Below, one piece after another: positions 36,405 to 46,067 of a stretch of DNA of 64,000 nt. The notes below the pieces were generated by a model. The model was given only the letters and a program-made list of their open reading frames with translations, did no database searches and was not told the origin of the DNA. The DNA lies in the NCBI GenBank assembly GCA_902623495.1, contig CACNTW010000005.1, forward strand, positions 16,548 to 80,547, read 5' to 3'. This DNA is from an uncultured Pelagibacteraceae bacterium (lineage in GTDB: Bacteria; Pseudomonadota; Alphaproteobacteria; Pelagibacterales; Pelagibacteraceae). Position numbers and translations under genes: made by a program. Position 1 is the stretch's first letter, and each line of letters opens with the position of its first letter.

Positions 36405-36493
36405 TTATTGATTTATTTATATCTTTTAGTGATTTTATTGCTTAAATTATATTAGATAATATTTATTTTTTAAGTAAAACTAAATATTTCTAA

Positions 36494-37474
36494 ATGCAAT
36501 ACATTTTAATATTAATTGTTAGTTCATTTCTGTTATTATTAACAAAGTTAATATCATCTAAACTTAATTTATTTGATGTTCCTGACAATATTAAAATTCA
36601 TAAAGAAAGTGTGCCAAATATTGCAGGACTTGCTTTTATTCCATTTTCATTATTTATAATTTTCTACTTTCAATTTAACGAAATTATTACAAAAACTTTA
36701 TATTTTTTTACAGTCGTAGTCCTCATAGGCTTGTTTGATGATATTAAAAATATAAAACCGATATTTAAATTAGTTGCGCTATTTTTACCAATTTATCTTT
36801 TTACATTTTATGTAGGCGAAGTAAAAACATTAGGATCTTACGAATTTTTCAATCTTAATCTTGGAAGTTTTAGCTTAATCTTCACAATTTTGTGTATTTT
36901 TCTTTTAACCAATGCTTTTAATTATATTGATGGTATAGATGGTCTCTTAGCACTAAATGTTTTGGTAACGCTGATTTTTTTTCAATTTCTAACTTTTGAC
37001 GATACTTTTATTTTTTTAAGTTTTTCAATTTTTTTATCAATATATTTTTTTATAAATATAAATTTTTTAGGAATATTTCCTAAACAATTCATAGGAGATG
37101 CTGGTAGCTTAGGTTTAGGATTTTTAATATCATCATTTTTAATTATTTATACTCAAATTCAAGTATTTCTTCATCCTAGTGTAATTATATGGCTAGTTGC
37201 TTTTGTGGTTTATGAATTTTTAAGTATAAATATTATTAGAATTAAGCTAAAAAAAAATATTTTTAAGAGAGACCTCAATTTTATTTTTAATAAATTGCAA
37301 AATAAATATTCATATAAAGTGTCAATATTAATTTGCACAACTATACATATTTTATTATGCTCAATATCAATCTTAATATATTTTTCAAAATTTTATTTAT
37401 TTTCTTTAATATTATTTATAGTTCTTTTTATAATTTATTTAGTATTGAGATTAAGGCAAAGTTTAAAAATCTAA
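36494..37474 (+). CDS. WecA/MraY-type undecaprenyl-phosphate sugar-1-phosphate transferase
   Basis: A 326-residue integral membrane protein with about 10 helices. Signature motifs of the GT4/WecA superfamily are GLFDDIKNIKP near residue 81 (Mg-binding DD), NAFNYIDGIDGLLALN near 139, and GDAGSLGLGFLISS near 205. It should start repeat-unit synthesis by loading a HexNAc-1-P or similar onto undecaprenyl phosphate. A FucNAc or GlcNAc substrate fits the fnl genes nearby but is inferred. It is first after the 5S gene, with a 120-bp gap, and overlaps the next gene tail to tail by 4 bp. Confidence 0.88.
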   Translation: MQYILILIVSSFLLLLTKLISSKLNLFDVPDNIKIHKESVPNIAGLAFIPFSLFIIFYFQFNEIITKTLYFFTVVVLIGLFDDIKNIKPIFKLVALFLPIYLFTFYVGEVKTLGSYEFFNLNLGSFSLIFTILCIFLLTNAFNYIDGIDGLLALNVLVTLIFFQFLTFDDTFIFLSFSIFLSIYFFININFLGIFPKQFIGDAGSLGLGFLISSFLIIYTQIQVFLHPSVIIWLVAFVVYEFLSINIIRIKLKKNIFKRDLNFIFNKLQNKYSYKVSILICTTIHILLCSISILIYFSKFYLFSLILFIVLFIIYLVLRLRQSLKI

Positions 37475-38694
37475 CTTTTATTCAAGAATTTTTTTTCATA
37501 ATAAATTAAAAATCCCACAGGGAAAAAAGTTAAAATTGATAACCAATTATTAAAAAAATTTCCTGAAGGACTTAAAGGCCAAATTGATATTAAGACGAAG
37601 CTTAACAAAAATATTTTTTTATAAAAATTACTTTTTTCTCTTAAAATAGTTTTTCTTTTAAAAAAAGAAATTAACAATTTTGAGATAAAATATAGAAATG
37701 AAATTAAATAAAATAAAATTCCTAAAATTCCGAGTTCACTTAAAAACTGCATAAATATATTATGTGGATGTGTTGAACAACCCTCTGGATGAAATTCTGG
37801 TTTTTTACAAACTTCGCGAAATGTTTTTAATCCTGATCCTAAAATTTTATTTGACTCATATATTTTTAGTGCAGTTAAATAATGTTTTTCATGTATTTGT
37901 GTGAAAATTATAAAATCACCTGATTTAAATATATTTTTGATCGTAAGATATCTTTCGATAGTGTGTTTGTTGTGCTTTGTAGAAATAAATATTAATAAAG
38001 ATGAAATTAATAAAATCAAAATAGTATTTTTTAAGTTTATTCTGTCTATTAAAAAAATTATAAAAAGAATATTAATCATTAAAAAAAGAAAAAAGGCAGT
38101 TCGTTCTCCAGTAATGTAAATTACAAACATATAAATCGAAACCAGAAAAGTTAAAAAATAACTATTTTGAAATATTCTTTTTTTTTCGAAATAAAAAATT
38201 GATATGAGCACTAATGGATACATGCTCAACAAAAATCTACCTAATACTAATTCCTCATTGAAAAAGCTGCTTATTCTACTTCTATGACCTTTGTAGCCTA
38301 ATAAATTGTAACCAAAGAAATATTGAATAATACTATCAATACATATTATCAAAACTATAAAAAATATAATTTTGAATAAATTTTTTTTAAAAGTTGTATC
38401 ACTAACGAAATAACTTATAGCCAAAAACAATAAACCAAATCTAATATAAGGTAATGATCTACTTAAAGAAACTTCTATATTATAAGAGAAAAAAGAATTA
38501 ACTATTAAATATATCCAAAATATAAAAAAAAATAAAAAATACTTATTTAAAAATATATTATAATTTTTTTTGTAGGTTTGAGATATTGCAAATAAAATTG
38601 CTACCAATGAAACTAGAGCGTCTGCAACCAAAATACTAAAGACTAAAGAAATTGGTATTAAATAAATAAACCACTTCTGAATTTTATCTATCAT
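37471..38694 (-). CDS. O-antigen ligase-like membrane protein (Wzy_C/WaaL)
   Basis: A 407-residue protein with about 11-12 hydrophobic helices and a large loop containing HPHNIFMQFLSELGILG, the Wzy_C/WaaL hallmark (conserved His in HPHN), preceded by GSGLKTFREVC. Arg-rich segments SLSRSLPYIRFG and SRISSFFNEELVLGRF match ligase patterns. It likely joins the finished glycan to lipid A core, or acts as polymerase. The separate protein at 50465-51907 is the other Wzy candidate. It is divergent from the dehydrogenase gene (71-bp gap). Confidence 0.8.
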   Translation of the reverse strand: MIDKIQKWFIYLIPISLVFSILVADALVSLVAILFAISQTYKKNYNIFLNKYFLFFFIFWIYLIVNSFFSYNIEVSLSRSLPYIRFGLLFLAISYFVSDTTFKKNLFKIIFFIVLIICIDSIIQYFFGYNLLGYKGHRSRISSFFNEELVLGRFLLSMYPLVLISIFYFEKKRIFQNSYFLTFLVSIYMFVIYITGERTAFFLFLMINILFIIFLIDRINLKNTILILLISSLLIFISTKHNKHTIERYLTIKNIFKSGDFIIFTQIHEKHYLTALKIYESNKILGSGLKTFREVCKKPEFHPEGCSTHPHNIFMQFLSELGILGILFYLISFLYFISKLLISFFKRKTILREKSNFYKKIFLLSFVLISIWPLSPSGNFFNNWLSILTFFPVGFLIYYEKKFLNKS

Positions 38695-38765
38695 CAGTTT
38701 TTAGAATAAATTAGATTTAAATTATAATATTTGTATAAATCTTATACTAATATATACACCATTTT

Positions 38766-39935
38766 ATGAAAAAAATATGTATTATAGGGGGAGCTGGTCA
38801 TATTGGCTTGCCTTTAGCTCTAAAATTTTGTGAAAAAAATTTTTTTGTAGATGTAATAGATAAAAACAAATCAGCATTAAAAAAACTTGAAAAATCAATT
38901 TTTCCTTTTTACGAAGCTGGAGGAAAAAAATTATTAAAATATTGTATCAAAAACAAAAAAATAAACTTCAATTATAGTTACGAAAGTGTTTCGGAAGCAG
39001 ATTTTATAATAATTACAGTAGGAACTCCATTAGTTAAAAAGAAGCCGAGTCTTAATGAAATTTATCAAGTCATATTTAAAATAAGAAAATATTTAAAAGA
39101 TAATCAATCAATTATTTTAAGAAGCACAGTATTTCCTGGTGCTATGAGAAGAATTACAAAAAAAATTAAAAATATAAATAAAAATATTGGAATCTCTTAC
39201 TGTCCAGAAAGAGTTGCACAAGGTAAAAGTCTAGAAGAAATTGAAAACTTAAATCAAATTATCTCAACTGATAAAATAATTGAAGAAAAAAAAATAAAAA
39301 AACTATTTAAAAATATTTGTAATGAAGTTTCTTGCTGCACATTTGAAGACGCAGAGTTTATTAAGTTGTTCTCTAACGCTTGGAGATATGTAAAATTTGC
39401 TATATCTAACGAATTTTATGTAATGTGTAGAGATAATAACCTTGATTATAAAAAAATTCATAAAATAATGAAAAAAGACTACCCAAGAAATTTTGGATTA
39501 CCAACACAAGGTTTTGCTGCTGGGCCCTGTCTACCTAAAGATGCTGTTCAATTATACTTGTCTAATAAAAAAAGATCAAAATTAATTAAAACAGCTCATA
39601 ATATTAATGAAAACTTACCTAATTATTTTGTTAATAATTTAAAGAAAAAACTTAATATAAAAGGTAAAAATATTGGTATATTGGGTACTACTTTTAAGAG
39701 CAATATAGATGATGAAAGAGACTCTTTAAGCATTAAATTAAAGACACTACTTCAAAAAAATGGTGCATATGTTTACTGCAACGACCCTTATGTAAAAAAT
39801 AAAAAATATTTAAGTATCAATGGAATTAAAAAAAAGTGTAAAATTATTTTTGTTGCTACACCACACGAAAAATATAAAAATATTAAATTAAAAAATAATA
39901 TTGTTATTGATTGTTGGGATTATATTAAAAATTAA
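38766..39935 (+). CDS. UDP-sugar 6-dehydrogenase (UDP-ManNAc/UDP-HexNAc dehydrogenase family)
   Basis: Oxidises C6 of a nucleotide sugar to an uronate with two NAD. N-terminal IIGGAGHIGLPLALKF binds NAD; TVGTPLVKKKPSLNEI and STVFPGAMRRI follow; CPERVAQGKSLEEIENLNQII is conserved; the catalytic Cys255 lies in AAGPCLPKDA; and the C-terminal domain has GTTFKSNIDDERDS. At 389 residues it is slightly short for the family. The ERVAQGK motif is like WecC/VipA-type enzymes using UDP-HexNAc, so an N-acetylhexosaminuronate is a likely product. Confidence 0.9.
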   Translation: MKKICIIGGAGHIGLPLALKFCEKNFFVDVIDKNKSALKKLEKSIFPFYEAGGKKLLKYCIKNKKINFNYSYESVSEADFIIITVGTPLVKKKPSLNEIYQVIFKIRKYLKDNQSIILRSTVFPGAMRRITKKIKNINKNIGISYCPERVAQGKSLEEIENLNQIISTDKIIEEKKIKKLFKNICNEVSCCTFEDAEFIKLFSNAWRYVKFAISNEFYVMCRDNNLDYKKIHKIMKKDYPRNFGLPTQGFAAGPCLPKDAVQLYLSNKKRSKLIKTAHNINENLPNYFVNNLKKKLNIKGKNIGILGTTFKSNIDDERDSLSIKLKTLLQKNGAYVYCNDPYVKNKKYLSINGIKKKCKIIFVATPHEKYKNIKLKNNIVIDCWDYIKN

Positions 39936-40870
39936 TTTTTTAAATACCAAATTATTGTATCGTCCAAACCTTTATCAAGTGGATAATTAATCTTGTATCC
40001 TAATTTTTTTATTTTATTTATATTTGGACAACGTCTAGATGTAGAACCTTTAGTTAAATTTTGATATTTAATTTTTAAGTTTACATTCATTTTTTTCATT
40101 ATTTTTTTTGCTAAATAATTTATTTTTACTTCCTCACTGTTTCCAATATTAAATGTTTCAAATTTTAGTCTTTTATTTATTAATAATTTAATGCCTCCAA
40201 CAAAATCATTTATATGGTTAAAAGATCTAGTTTCATTACCTGTGCCTTGAATTTTTATATAATTTTTTTTAAATTTTAATGCGTTTTTGATTTTATTAAT
40301 TATTTCAGGTATCACATGTTCATTTCCCATATTTGGGCCATAAACGTTATGAGGTCTAAATATAATCATTTTTTTAAATATATTTTTACCCATATGAATA
40401 GACATTATTTCTGTCATTATTTTTGAGCTTCCATATGAGTATCTTGGGTTATAAGGATCAGGTACTTTCATAGTTTCGTTTTCATCTGTTGGTATAATTT
40501 GAGGTGTTTGATAAACCTCGCTACTAGATGAAATATAAAAATTTTTAATTTTTTTTTTCTTTGCAAATCTTAAAATATTATACGTACCCATAATTCCAAC
40601 CTTGATAACGTCCTCAGGCTTTTCATAAAAATATTTTGTTCCATTGATAAATGCTAAATGAATGATGGAGTCAAAACTACCTTTTATTTTTTTCAACTCT
40701 CTATAATCTGTTATGTCACAGTTTAATGATTTATATAATTTTTTATTTTCAAATTTTCTATTTCTTGATCTATTATCTAAGGATATAACCTTAATTCCCA
40801 TATTTAGTAACATTTTACATATAGCCGATCCAATAAATCCATCTCCTCCTGTAACTAAAAATTTTTTCAT
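39932..40870 (-). CDS. NAD-dependent sugar-nucleotide epimerase/dehydratase (SDR)
   Basis: A 312-residue extended SDR. GGDGFIGSAICKML is the Rossmann loop; ISSSSEVYQTPQ holds the catalytic Ser; RYSYGSSKIMTE the Tyr-Lys pair; FRPHNVYGPNMGNEHV is a conserved later motif. It resembles UDP-glucose 4-epimerase/GDP-mannose-type members; the exact reaction cannot be told. It is convergent with the dehydrogenase gene (4-bp overlap) and divergent from the next SDR (41-bp gap). Confidence 0.86.
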   Translation of the reverse strand: MKKFLVTGGDGFIGSAICKMLLNMGIKVISLDNRSRNRKFENKKLYKSLNCDITDYRELKKIKGSFDSIIHLAFINGTKYFYEKPEDVIKVGIMGTYNILRFAKKKKIKNFYISSSSEVYQTPQIIPTDENETMKVPDPYNPRYSYGSSKIMTEIMSIHMGKNIFKKMIIFRPHNVYGPNMGNEHVIPEIINKIKNALKFKKNYIKIQGTGNETRSFNHINDFVGGIKLLINKRLKFETFNIGNSEEVKINYLAKKIMKKMNVNLKIKYQNLTKGSTSRRCPNINKIKKLGYKINYPLDKGLDDTIIWYLKN

Positions 40871-40911
40871 GTATTAGTAATAGTTTTTATATTAAATAAT
40901 ATATTTTATAA

Positions 40912-41778
40912 ATGTTTTTTATTTTTGGTTCCTCGGGTTTTATAGGTAGTAAGTTAAAAAAAAGATTAATAGAGAAATTTGGGCGTAAAGAAGTTTTTTT
41001 TGTTGGAAGAAAATATAAGAATAAAACTGTAGATTTGGGAAAAAATAAAATATTTGAGGATCTTCCTAGGTTTAAATATAAAAATATTTATATTTTGGCA
41101 GGAAAATCAGATTTTATTTTTAGTAACAGAATTGCAGAAAAGGCCCAAGTTAATAAAAATGTCAAGATTGTAAAAAAAATAATAAAATTTTGTAAAAATT
41201 GTAAAGTTGAAAGGGTATTTTTCTTCAGCTCCTCCGCAATTTATTCAATAAAAAATAAATTACCTTACAGAGAAAATCAGAATATAAATCCAAATAATAG
41301 CTTAGGCAAAAGTAAATATAGAAGTGAAAAAATCATAAAAAAACTTTTTAACAAATCAAACACAAAAGTTGTTATTTTACGAATATTTACTGTTTACGGA
41401 AATAATATGAGGAAAACTCAATTTCTTTATCAAGCTATAAAAAAATTTAAATCTAATAAGAAAATATTAACTTTTTGGAATAAAGATACATTAAGAAATT
41501 TTATCCATATCGATGATTTATTAAATATTGTTGTAAAATTATCAAAAATTAATACTCCAAAGTATACAGTCTACAATATTGCAAGCAATAAATCTTATAA
41601 GATAAAAACTATTGTAAAATACCTGAATAATTTCCAAATAAAAAAGAAGAAAATAGTTTATAAAGATAACAAGAATAATTTAGATCATGTAGTTGATATT
41701 AGTAAAATTAAAAAAAAAATAAGTATAAATTTTAAAAATTTTAAGAGAGAATTATTTAAAACGTATGAAGAAATTTAA
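40912..41778 (+). CDS. NAD-dependent epimerase/reductase (SDR)
   Basis: A 288-residue SDR with FGSSGFIGSKLKKRL at the start, VFFFSSSAIYS for the Ser, and NSLGKSKYRSEKI around the catalytic region. In place of the usual YxxxK tyrosine the aligned segment reads SLGKSKYRSEK, so the tyrosine may be missing or shifted. The tail FIHIDDLLNIV and YNIASNKSYKI match the family. It overlaps the following methyltransferase gene by 14 bp and is probably part of the same deoxysugar pathway. Confidence 0.82.
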   Translation: MFFIFGSSGFIGSKLKKRLIEKFGRKEVFFVGRKYKNKTVDLGKNKIFEDLPRFKYKNIYILAGKSDFIFSNRIAEKAQVNKNVKIVKKIIKFCKNCKVERVFFFSSSAIYSIKNKLPYRENQNINPNNSLGKSKYRSEKIIKKLFNKSNTKVVILRIFTVYGNNMRKTQFLYQAIKKFKSNKKILTFWNKDTLRNFIHIDDLLNIVVKLSKINTPKYTVYNIASNKSYKIKTIVKYLNNFQIKKKKIVYKDNKNNLDHVVDISKIKKKISINFKNFKRELFKTYEEI

Positions 41779-42985
41779 AAAAGTTAATAAATGTAGAATT
41801 TGTAATTCTGCAAATCTAAAGAAATATTTAAATCTAGGAGATCAACCTTTGGCAAACTCATTTTTAAAAAAAATAGACTTGAAAAATGAGATAAAATATC
41901 CCCTACAACTTTTATTTTGCAAAAATTGTAAGCTTTCACAACTTAGTATAGTAGTTAATCCAAAATTAATTTTTAATAAGTATGACTATTTATCCTCTTC
42001 CTCAAAAGCATTAAGAAATCATTATAAGGAATTAGTTCAGAAATTGGAGAGAAATAATAGTTTAAAAGAAAATTCAACTGTAGTTGATATTGGTTGCAAT
42101 GATGGAGTTCTATTAAATAATTACTCGAGTAATTTAGAAAATATTATTGGGATCGAACCATCTGATGCTTCAAAAAAAATTAAAAATAAAAAGATAAAAG
42201 TTATTAAAAAATTTTTTAACAATTCTACGGTAAATGCATTTTTAAAGAAATTTAAAAAAGCTCAAATTATAACTATTACAAACGTCATGGCACACATAGA
42301 TGAAGTTAATAATTTAATAACAAATATAAAGAAGATATTAGACTTTAAAGGAAAGCTGGTTATTGAAGTCCCATATATTTTAGATATGTTAAAGAAATCT
42401 ACTTTTGATTTAGTTTATCATGAACATCTTTCATATTTCAATGTTCACTCACTTAAATTCTTACTTGAGAAGAATGGTCTAGAAATTATAGATATAGAAA
42501 AAATAAATTTTGGTGCGTCTGGACCAGCTTTAAGAGTATTTGCCTCACATAAGAATAGCAATTTCAAGGTAAGTAAAAAGATTAAAACACATTTAAATAT
42601 TGAGAGAAGGAAAGGTTTAAATAATTTTAGCACTTACCATGCATTTGAGAGAATTGTAAAAAAAAAAATATTAAAATTAAGGAAAAATTTAATTAACTTG
42701 AGAAAAAAAAATTATAAATTAGCATGTTACACCGCCCCTGCTAAAGGAAACACATTGCTAAATAGTCTAAATTTACAAAAAAATTTTTTTGAATTTGCAA
42801 CTGAAAATAATCCTAGAAAAATAAATAAATTTACACCCGGCACCCACATAAAAGTTGTTAAAGATAAATTATTAGAAAAATCAAAAATAAAATATGCATT
42901 GCTTTTATCTTGGAACTATAAAAAATTTTTTATAAAAAATTCCAAATTTATAAAAAACGGTGGAAAGTTTATATTGCCATTCTAG
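41765..42985 (+). CDS. Sugar C-methyltransferase-like SAM-dependent methyltransferase
   Basis: A 406-residue three-part protein like NovU/TylC3 enzymes. An N-terminal zinc-binding domain (CRICNSANLKKYLNLGDQPLANSF, with CKNCK later) leads into a SAM-binding Rossmann domain with VVDIGCNDGVLLNNY near residue 104, and a C-terminal domain with CYTAPAKGNTLLN typical of Methyltransf_14. The HEHLSYFN segment is also a family mark. It probably C-methylates a nucleotide ketosugar for branched deoxysugars; the substrate is inferred from the neighbouring SDR gene. Confidence 0.88.
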   Translation: MKKFKKVNKCRICNSANLKKYLNLGDQPLANSFLKKIDLKNEIKYPLQLLFCKNCKLSQLSIVVNPKLIFNKYDYLSSSSKALRNHYKELVQKLERNNSLKENSTVVDIGCNDGVLLNNYSSNLENIIGIEPSDASKKIKNKKIKVIKKFFNNSTVNAFLKKFKKAQIITITNVMAHIDEVNNLITNIKKILDFKGKLVIEVPYILDMLKKSTFDLVYHEHLSYFNVHSLKFLLEKNGLEIIDIEKINFGASGPALRVFASHKNSNFKVSKKIKTHLNIERRKGLNNFSTYHAFERIVKKKILKLRKNLINLRKKNYKLACYTAPAKGNTLLNSLNLQKNFFEFATENNPRKINKFTPGTHIKVVKDKLLEKSKIKYALLLSWNYKKFFIKNSKFIKNGGKFILPF

Positions 42986-42987
42986 CA

Positions 42988-43707
42988 ATGAGTGAGTTAG
43001 ATATTATAATACCAATTTATAAAGAAGGAAAAAATATCAGACTATTGTTAGATCAATTTCAAAAAATACTTAAAATAAAATATCAAGTTATAATTTGTTA
43101 CGACTTTGACGAAGAAAGTGGATTAAAATTCTTACCTACAAATAGAGAAAAAATTATTTTAGTAAAAAATAAAGGATTTGGACCAAACCAAGCAATAAAA
43201 TCTGGTTTAAGTTACTCAAAAAATAATATTGTGGTTGTCTATATGTCTGATGATTTTGAAAATATTAATCTTTTAAATAAAATGTTTAGTCTTATTAATG
43301 ATGGTTATGATTTAATTATACCTAGTAGGTACGTTAAAAATGGTGAATTTATTAATGCGAAATTTTATAAAAAAATGATTACTAATTTTGGTTCTTTTTT
43401 AATGTATTTTATTTGTGGGATACCATACAGAGATTGCACAAACGCTTTTAAGATGTTCAATAAAAAAATATTGAAGAATATTACTTTAGAATCAAAAGTT
43501 GGTTTTACGTTTGCTCTAGAATTAACAATAAAAACTCATTTTAACAATTTCAGAATTATAGAAATACCAAGTACATGGAAAGAGCTTCCAAACAGAAAAA
43601 GTAATTTTAAAGTTTTTAGATGGCTACCTTATTATACATATTGGGTTTTCTATTCTTTATTTTATAGATTTAAAAAAAGTTTTAAATTAATAAACAAACA
43701 AAAGTAA
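42988..43707 (+). CDS. Glycosyltransferase family 2 (DPM1-like)
   Basis: A 239-residue GT-A fold. The start SELDIIIPIYKEGKNIRLLL and the metal-binding MSDDFENINLLNKM (DxD-like) are clear. PSRYVKNGEF, YRDCTNAFKMFN and a late FTFALELTIKTH follow, as in dolichyl-phosphate mannosyltransferase-like GT2s. It could load a sugar onto a polyprenyl carrier for the GT-C-like membrane protein encoded next. The sugar is unknown. It lies 2 bp after the methyltransferase gene. Confidence 0.88.
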   Translation: MSELDIIIPIYKEGKNIRLLLDQFQKILKIKYQVIICYDFDEESGLKFLPTNREKIILVKNKGFGPNQAIKSGLSYSKNNIVVVYMSDDFENINLLNKMFSLINDGYDLIIPSRYVKNGEFINAKFYKKMITNFGSFLMYFICGIPYRDCTNAFKMFNKKILKNITLESKVGFTFALELTIKTHFNNFRIIEIPSTWKELPNRKSNFKVFRWLPYYTYWVFYSLFYRFKKSFKLINKQK

Positions 43708-43708
43708 A

Positions 43709-44869
43709 ATGAAACCTTTTCAAACAATGCCATGTAGAGTTAAATCTTATGAGGCAGCTCTTAATGGTTACGAAAAAACTGATACATATTTGATAGCATA
43801 TAATGATATTTGCAATGGTGGCGAGAATATATTGACCCCGGCAGGTTACACTGATTATGTAGGATCATTCCTGTATATTCCATTTTTTTCAGATTTAATG
43901 AATATTGATATAGATACAATAACCATACTTTTTTATTCTTTATATGGAATATTATGTATTTTAATATCTGTAATTGGCTTATTTAAATTTTATAATACAA
44001 AGCCTGCTTTGATCCATGGAACTATTTCAATATTAGGAGTTGGTACAATATGTATATTTATAAGTGATACTTATAGTTTCTATGGGCTAACTTCGTTAGC
44101 TTTGATCACATGGTGGTCAAAAATACAAATTATTGCTCAAAATCACAGAAAATTCTTCATTTTTATCATTCTCACTGGTTTTTTAATTGGATTTTCAAAC
44201 ACAGTTAGAGGTAACTCGGGAACCGATGTATTAATAAGTATTGTTTGTATTTTGATATTTAATTCTTTTGTAAATAGGAATTTTTCAAAATTATACATAA
44301 TTATTTTAATTTTATTACCGGTGATAATAATTAATTTTCAAATCAGTATTTTAAAAAACAAATCAAAAAATTATCTTGAGACAAATACAGAAGTGAATAA
44401 GTCGCACGATTTGAACTTTGTTAGAGCAATTTGGCATAACGCTTATTATGGTTTGGGATATTTGTCCATTAACAATAAAGATGTGCCGGAACCATCTGAT
44501 GTGTATTCCACAAAAAAAGCTATAGAAATTAAATCGGATGTGATTATTTATTCAAAAGAATATGAAAATATATTAATGAACGAATATTTTAAGTTTGTAA
44601 AAAAATACCCATTTTTATATTTAAAAATAATATTATCAAAAACAGGTGTAGTGATTTTTTATTTTTTGATATTTTTTAATATTGGTATCTATTATCTTCT
44701 CAAGAACAAGATTAAGTCTGAAACATTAATTTTTTTTGGGACTGGGGTAATGATAAATAGTTTATTTGGAATAGCTGCTGAACCAGATTACACTTATTTA
44801 TTAGGTTTATTCGCATATTCGAGTTTGCTTGGAACTAAATTAATTGAAGATAAATATTCAAAAGTTTAA
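43709..44869 (+). CDS. Polytopic membrane protein of unknown function
   Basis: A 386-residue protein that I do not recognise. Hydrophobic helices are seen from about residue 75 on: around TILFYSLYGILCILISVIGLF, GTICIFISDTYSFYGL, FFIFIILTGFLIGF, a pair near 170-215 and two at the C-terminus. The first 70 residues are soluble-looking (CNGGENILTPAGYTDYVGSF). There is no in-frame room upstream for an earlier helix because a stop lies 16 bp back. Its place after a DPM-like GT2 suggests a lipid-linked sugar transferase or flippase role. Confidence 0.6.
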   Translation: MKPFQTMPCRVKSYEAALNGYEKTDTYLIAYNDICNGGENILTPAGYTDYVGSFLYIPFFSDLMNIDIDTITILFYSLYGILCILISVIGLFKFYNTKPALIHGTISILGVGTICIFISDTYSFYGLTSLALITWWSKIQIIAQNHRKFFIFIILTGFLIGFSNTVRGNSGTDVLISIVCILIFNSFVNRNFSKLYIIILILLPVIIINFQISILKNKSKNYLETNTEVNKSHDLNFVRAIWHNAYYGLGYLSINNKDVPEPSDVYSTKKAIEIKSDVIIYSKEYENILMNEYFKFVKKYPFLYLKIILSKTGVVIFYFLIFFNIGIYYLLKNKIKSETLIFFGTGVMINSLFGIAAEPDYTYLLGLFAYSSLLGTKLIEDKYSKV

Positions 44870-46065
44870 CTTTTACCAATCTGCTTAAGATAGAAGAGAG
44901 TTTTATTAAGCTGCTTTGTTCTATTAAAATTTGTATTTGCATATTTGAAACCATTCATCCCCATTTTTCTTTTTTTTTCTGTAGAGTAATTAATAATTTT
45001 ATTAACATTTTTAGACAGTGACTTAAAATCTCCCGATTTACAAACTAATCCACATTTAGATTTAACTATAATATTATAAGTTTCTCCCTCTATCATTCCC
45101 AATATTGGTTTTTTTGCCATCATGTAATTTGATAACTTTCCTGGGATTGTAAGTTTATCTATTCCACCTTTTTTTAAACTTATTAACAGGCAATTTGAAT
45201 TATTTAATATGTAAGGAATAAATTTTGATGACAAATTTCCAGTTAAAATAAATCTATCATTTAATTCTCTTTTATTTATCTCAGATCTAAGCCATTCATA
45301 TTTAGATCCATATCCTACAACTAACCATTTTATTTTTTTTACATGTTTAGTCATTTCTGCAGATTTTATTATATTTTCAAAATCTTGTGCTTCGCCTATA
45401 TTGCCAGTAAATGTAATATAGAAAAAATTTTTTTTAAAGGAAAAAAGTTTTAATTTTTTTTTATTTCTATTTATAGGGTCTGACCAAGTTGGATAATAAA
45501 CTATTTTATTTTTATTTTTGCAGTATTTTTTTATTTGATAAACAAATGCTTTTGATTGTGCAAAAATTAAGTCACTACAATTATAAATATATTTTACATA
45601 ATAACTTATCATTTTAATCAATAATTTATTTTTTATAATATTCATTGAAGAAAGCGTTTCAGGCCATAAATCTAAAACCCAAAAGGCTATTTTAATTTTT
45701 TTAAGTTTTGCAACTAGAATTGCTGGTATCATAACGGTTGGTGGCGATGTTCCGAAAACTAAAATCAAATCATAGTTTTTTTTAGTAAGTCTTATCAAAC
45801 CTATTGTAGATAAAGATATTAAATAAGATAAATAATTAAAAAATATACTAAATTTACTATTACCTCTTTTAAATATAGGAACTCTTAAAACTTCAATATT
45901 TTTGAAATTTTTTCTTATATTTATTTTTCTGAAGATATCTTTATTAGGATAGCTTGGATATCCTGTAAGAACTGTGACTTTATTTTTTTTACTTAAGAAT
46001 TTTACTAAATCGTTAATCTTAAAATTTTCAGGCCAATAATAGTGTGATATTACAAGTATTTTCAC
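44866..46065 (-). CDS. wbuB: Glycosyltransferase, WbuB-type (GT4), L-FucNAc transferase candidate
   Basis: A 399-residue GT-B enzyme. ISHYYWPENFKINDLVKFL is the WbuB/GT4 start, FGTSPPTVMIPAILVAK and KIAFWVLDLWPETL lie in the N domain, and FTGNIGEAQDFENIIKSA near the donor site; LLISLKKGGIDKLTIPGKL in the tail is conserved. WbuB adds L-FucNAc in E. coli O26, and here it directly follows fnlA-fnlB-fnlC as there. The donor assignment rests on that operon order. Confidence 0.85.
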   Translation of the reverse strand: MKILVISHYYWPENFKINDLVKFLSKKNKVTVLTGYPSYPNKDIFRKINIRKNFKNIEVLRVPIFKRGNSKFSIFFNYLSYLISLSTIGLIRLTKKNYDLILVFGTSPPTVMIPAILVAKLKKIKIAFWVLDLWPETLSSMNIIKNKLLIKMISYYVKYIYNCSDLIFAQSKAFVYQIKKYCKNKNKIVYYPTWSDPINRNKKKLKLFSFKKNFFYITFTGNIGEAQDFENIIKSAEMTKHVKKIKWLVVGYGSKYEWLRSEINKRELNDRFILTGNLSSKFIPYILNNSNCLLISLKKGGIDKLTIPGKLSNYMMAKKPILGMIEGETYNIIVKSKCGLVCKSGDFKSLSKNVNKIINYSTEKKRKMGMNGFKYANTNFNRTKQLNKTLFYLKQIGKS

Positions 46066-46067
46066 AT

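Noticed and set aside
38695..38765. Inverted repeat AGATTTA/TAAATCT between divergent island genes
   Set aside because: Only 7 bp with a 16-nt spacer in very AT-rich DNA, likely chance.
40912..41778. Pseudogene call for the SDR with an atypical YxxxK region
   Set aside because: The frame is intact, and nearby Tyr and Lys residues may still serve; there is no truncation.
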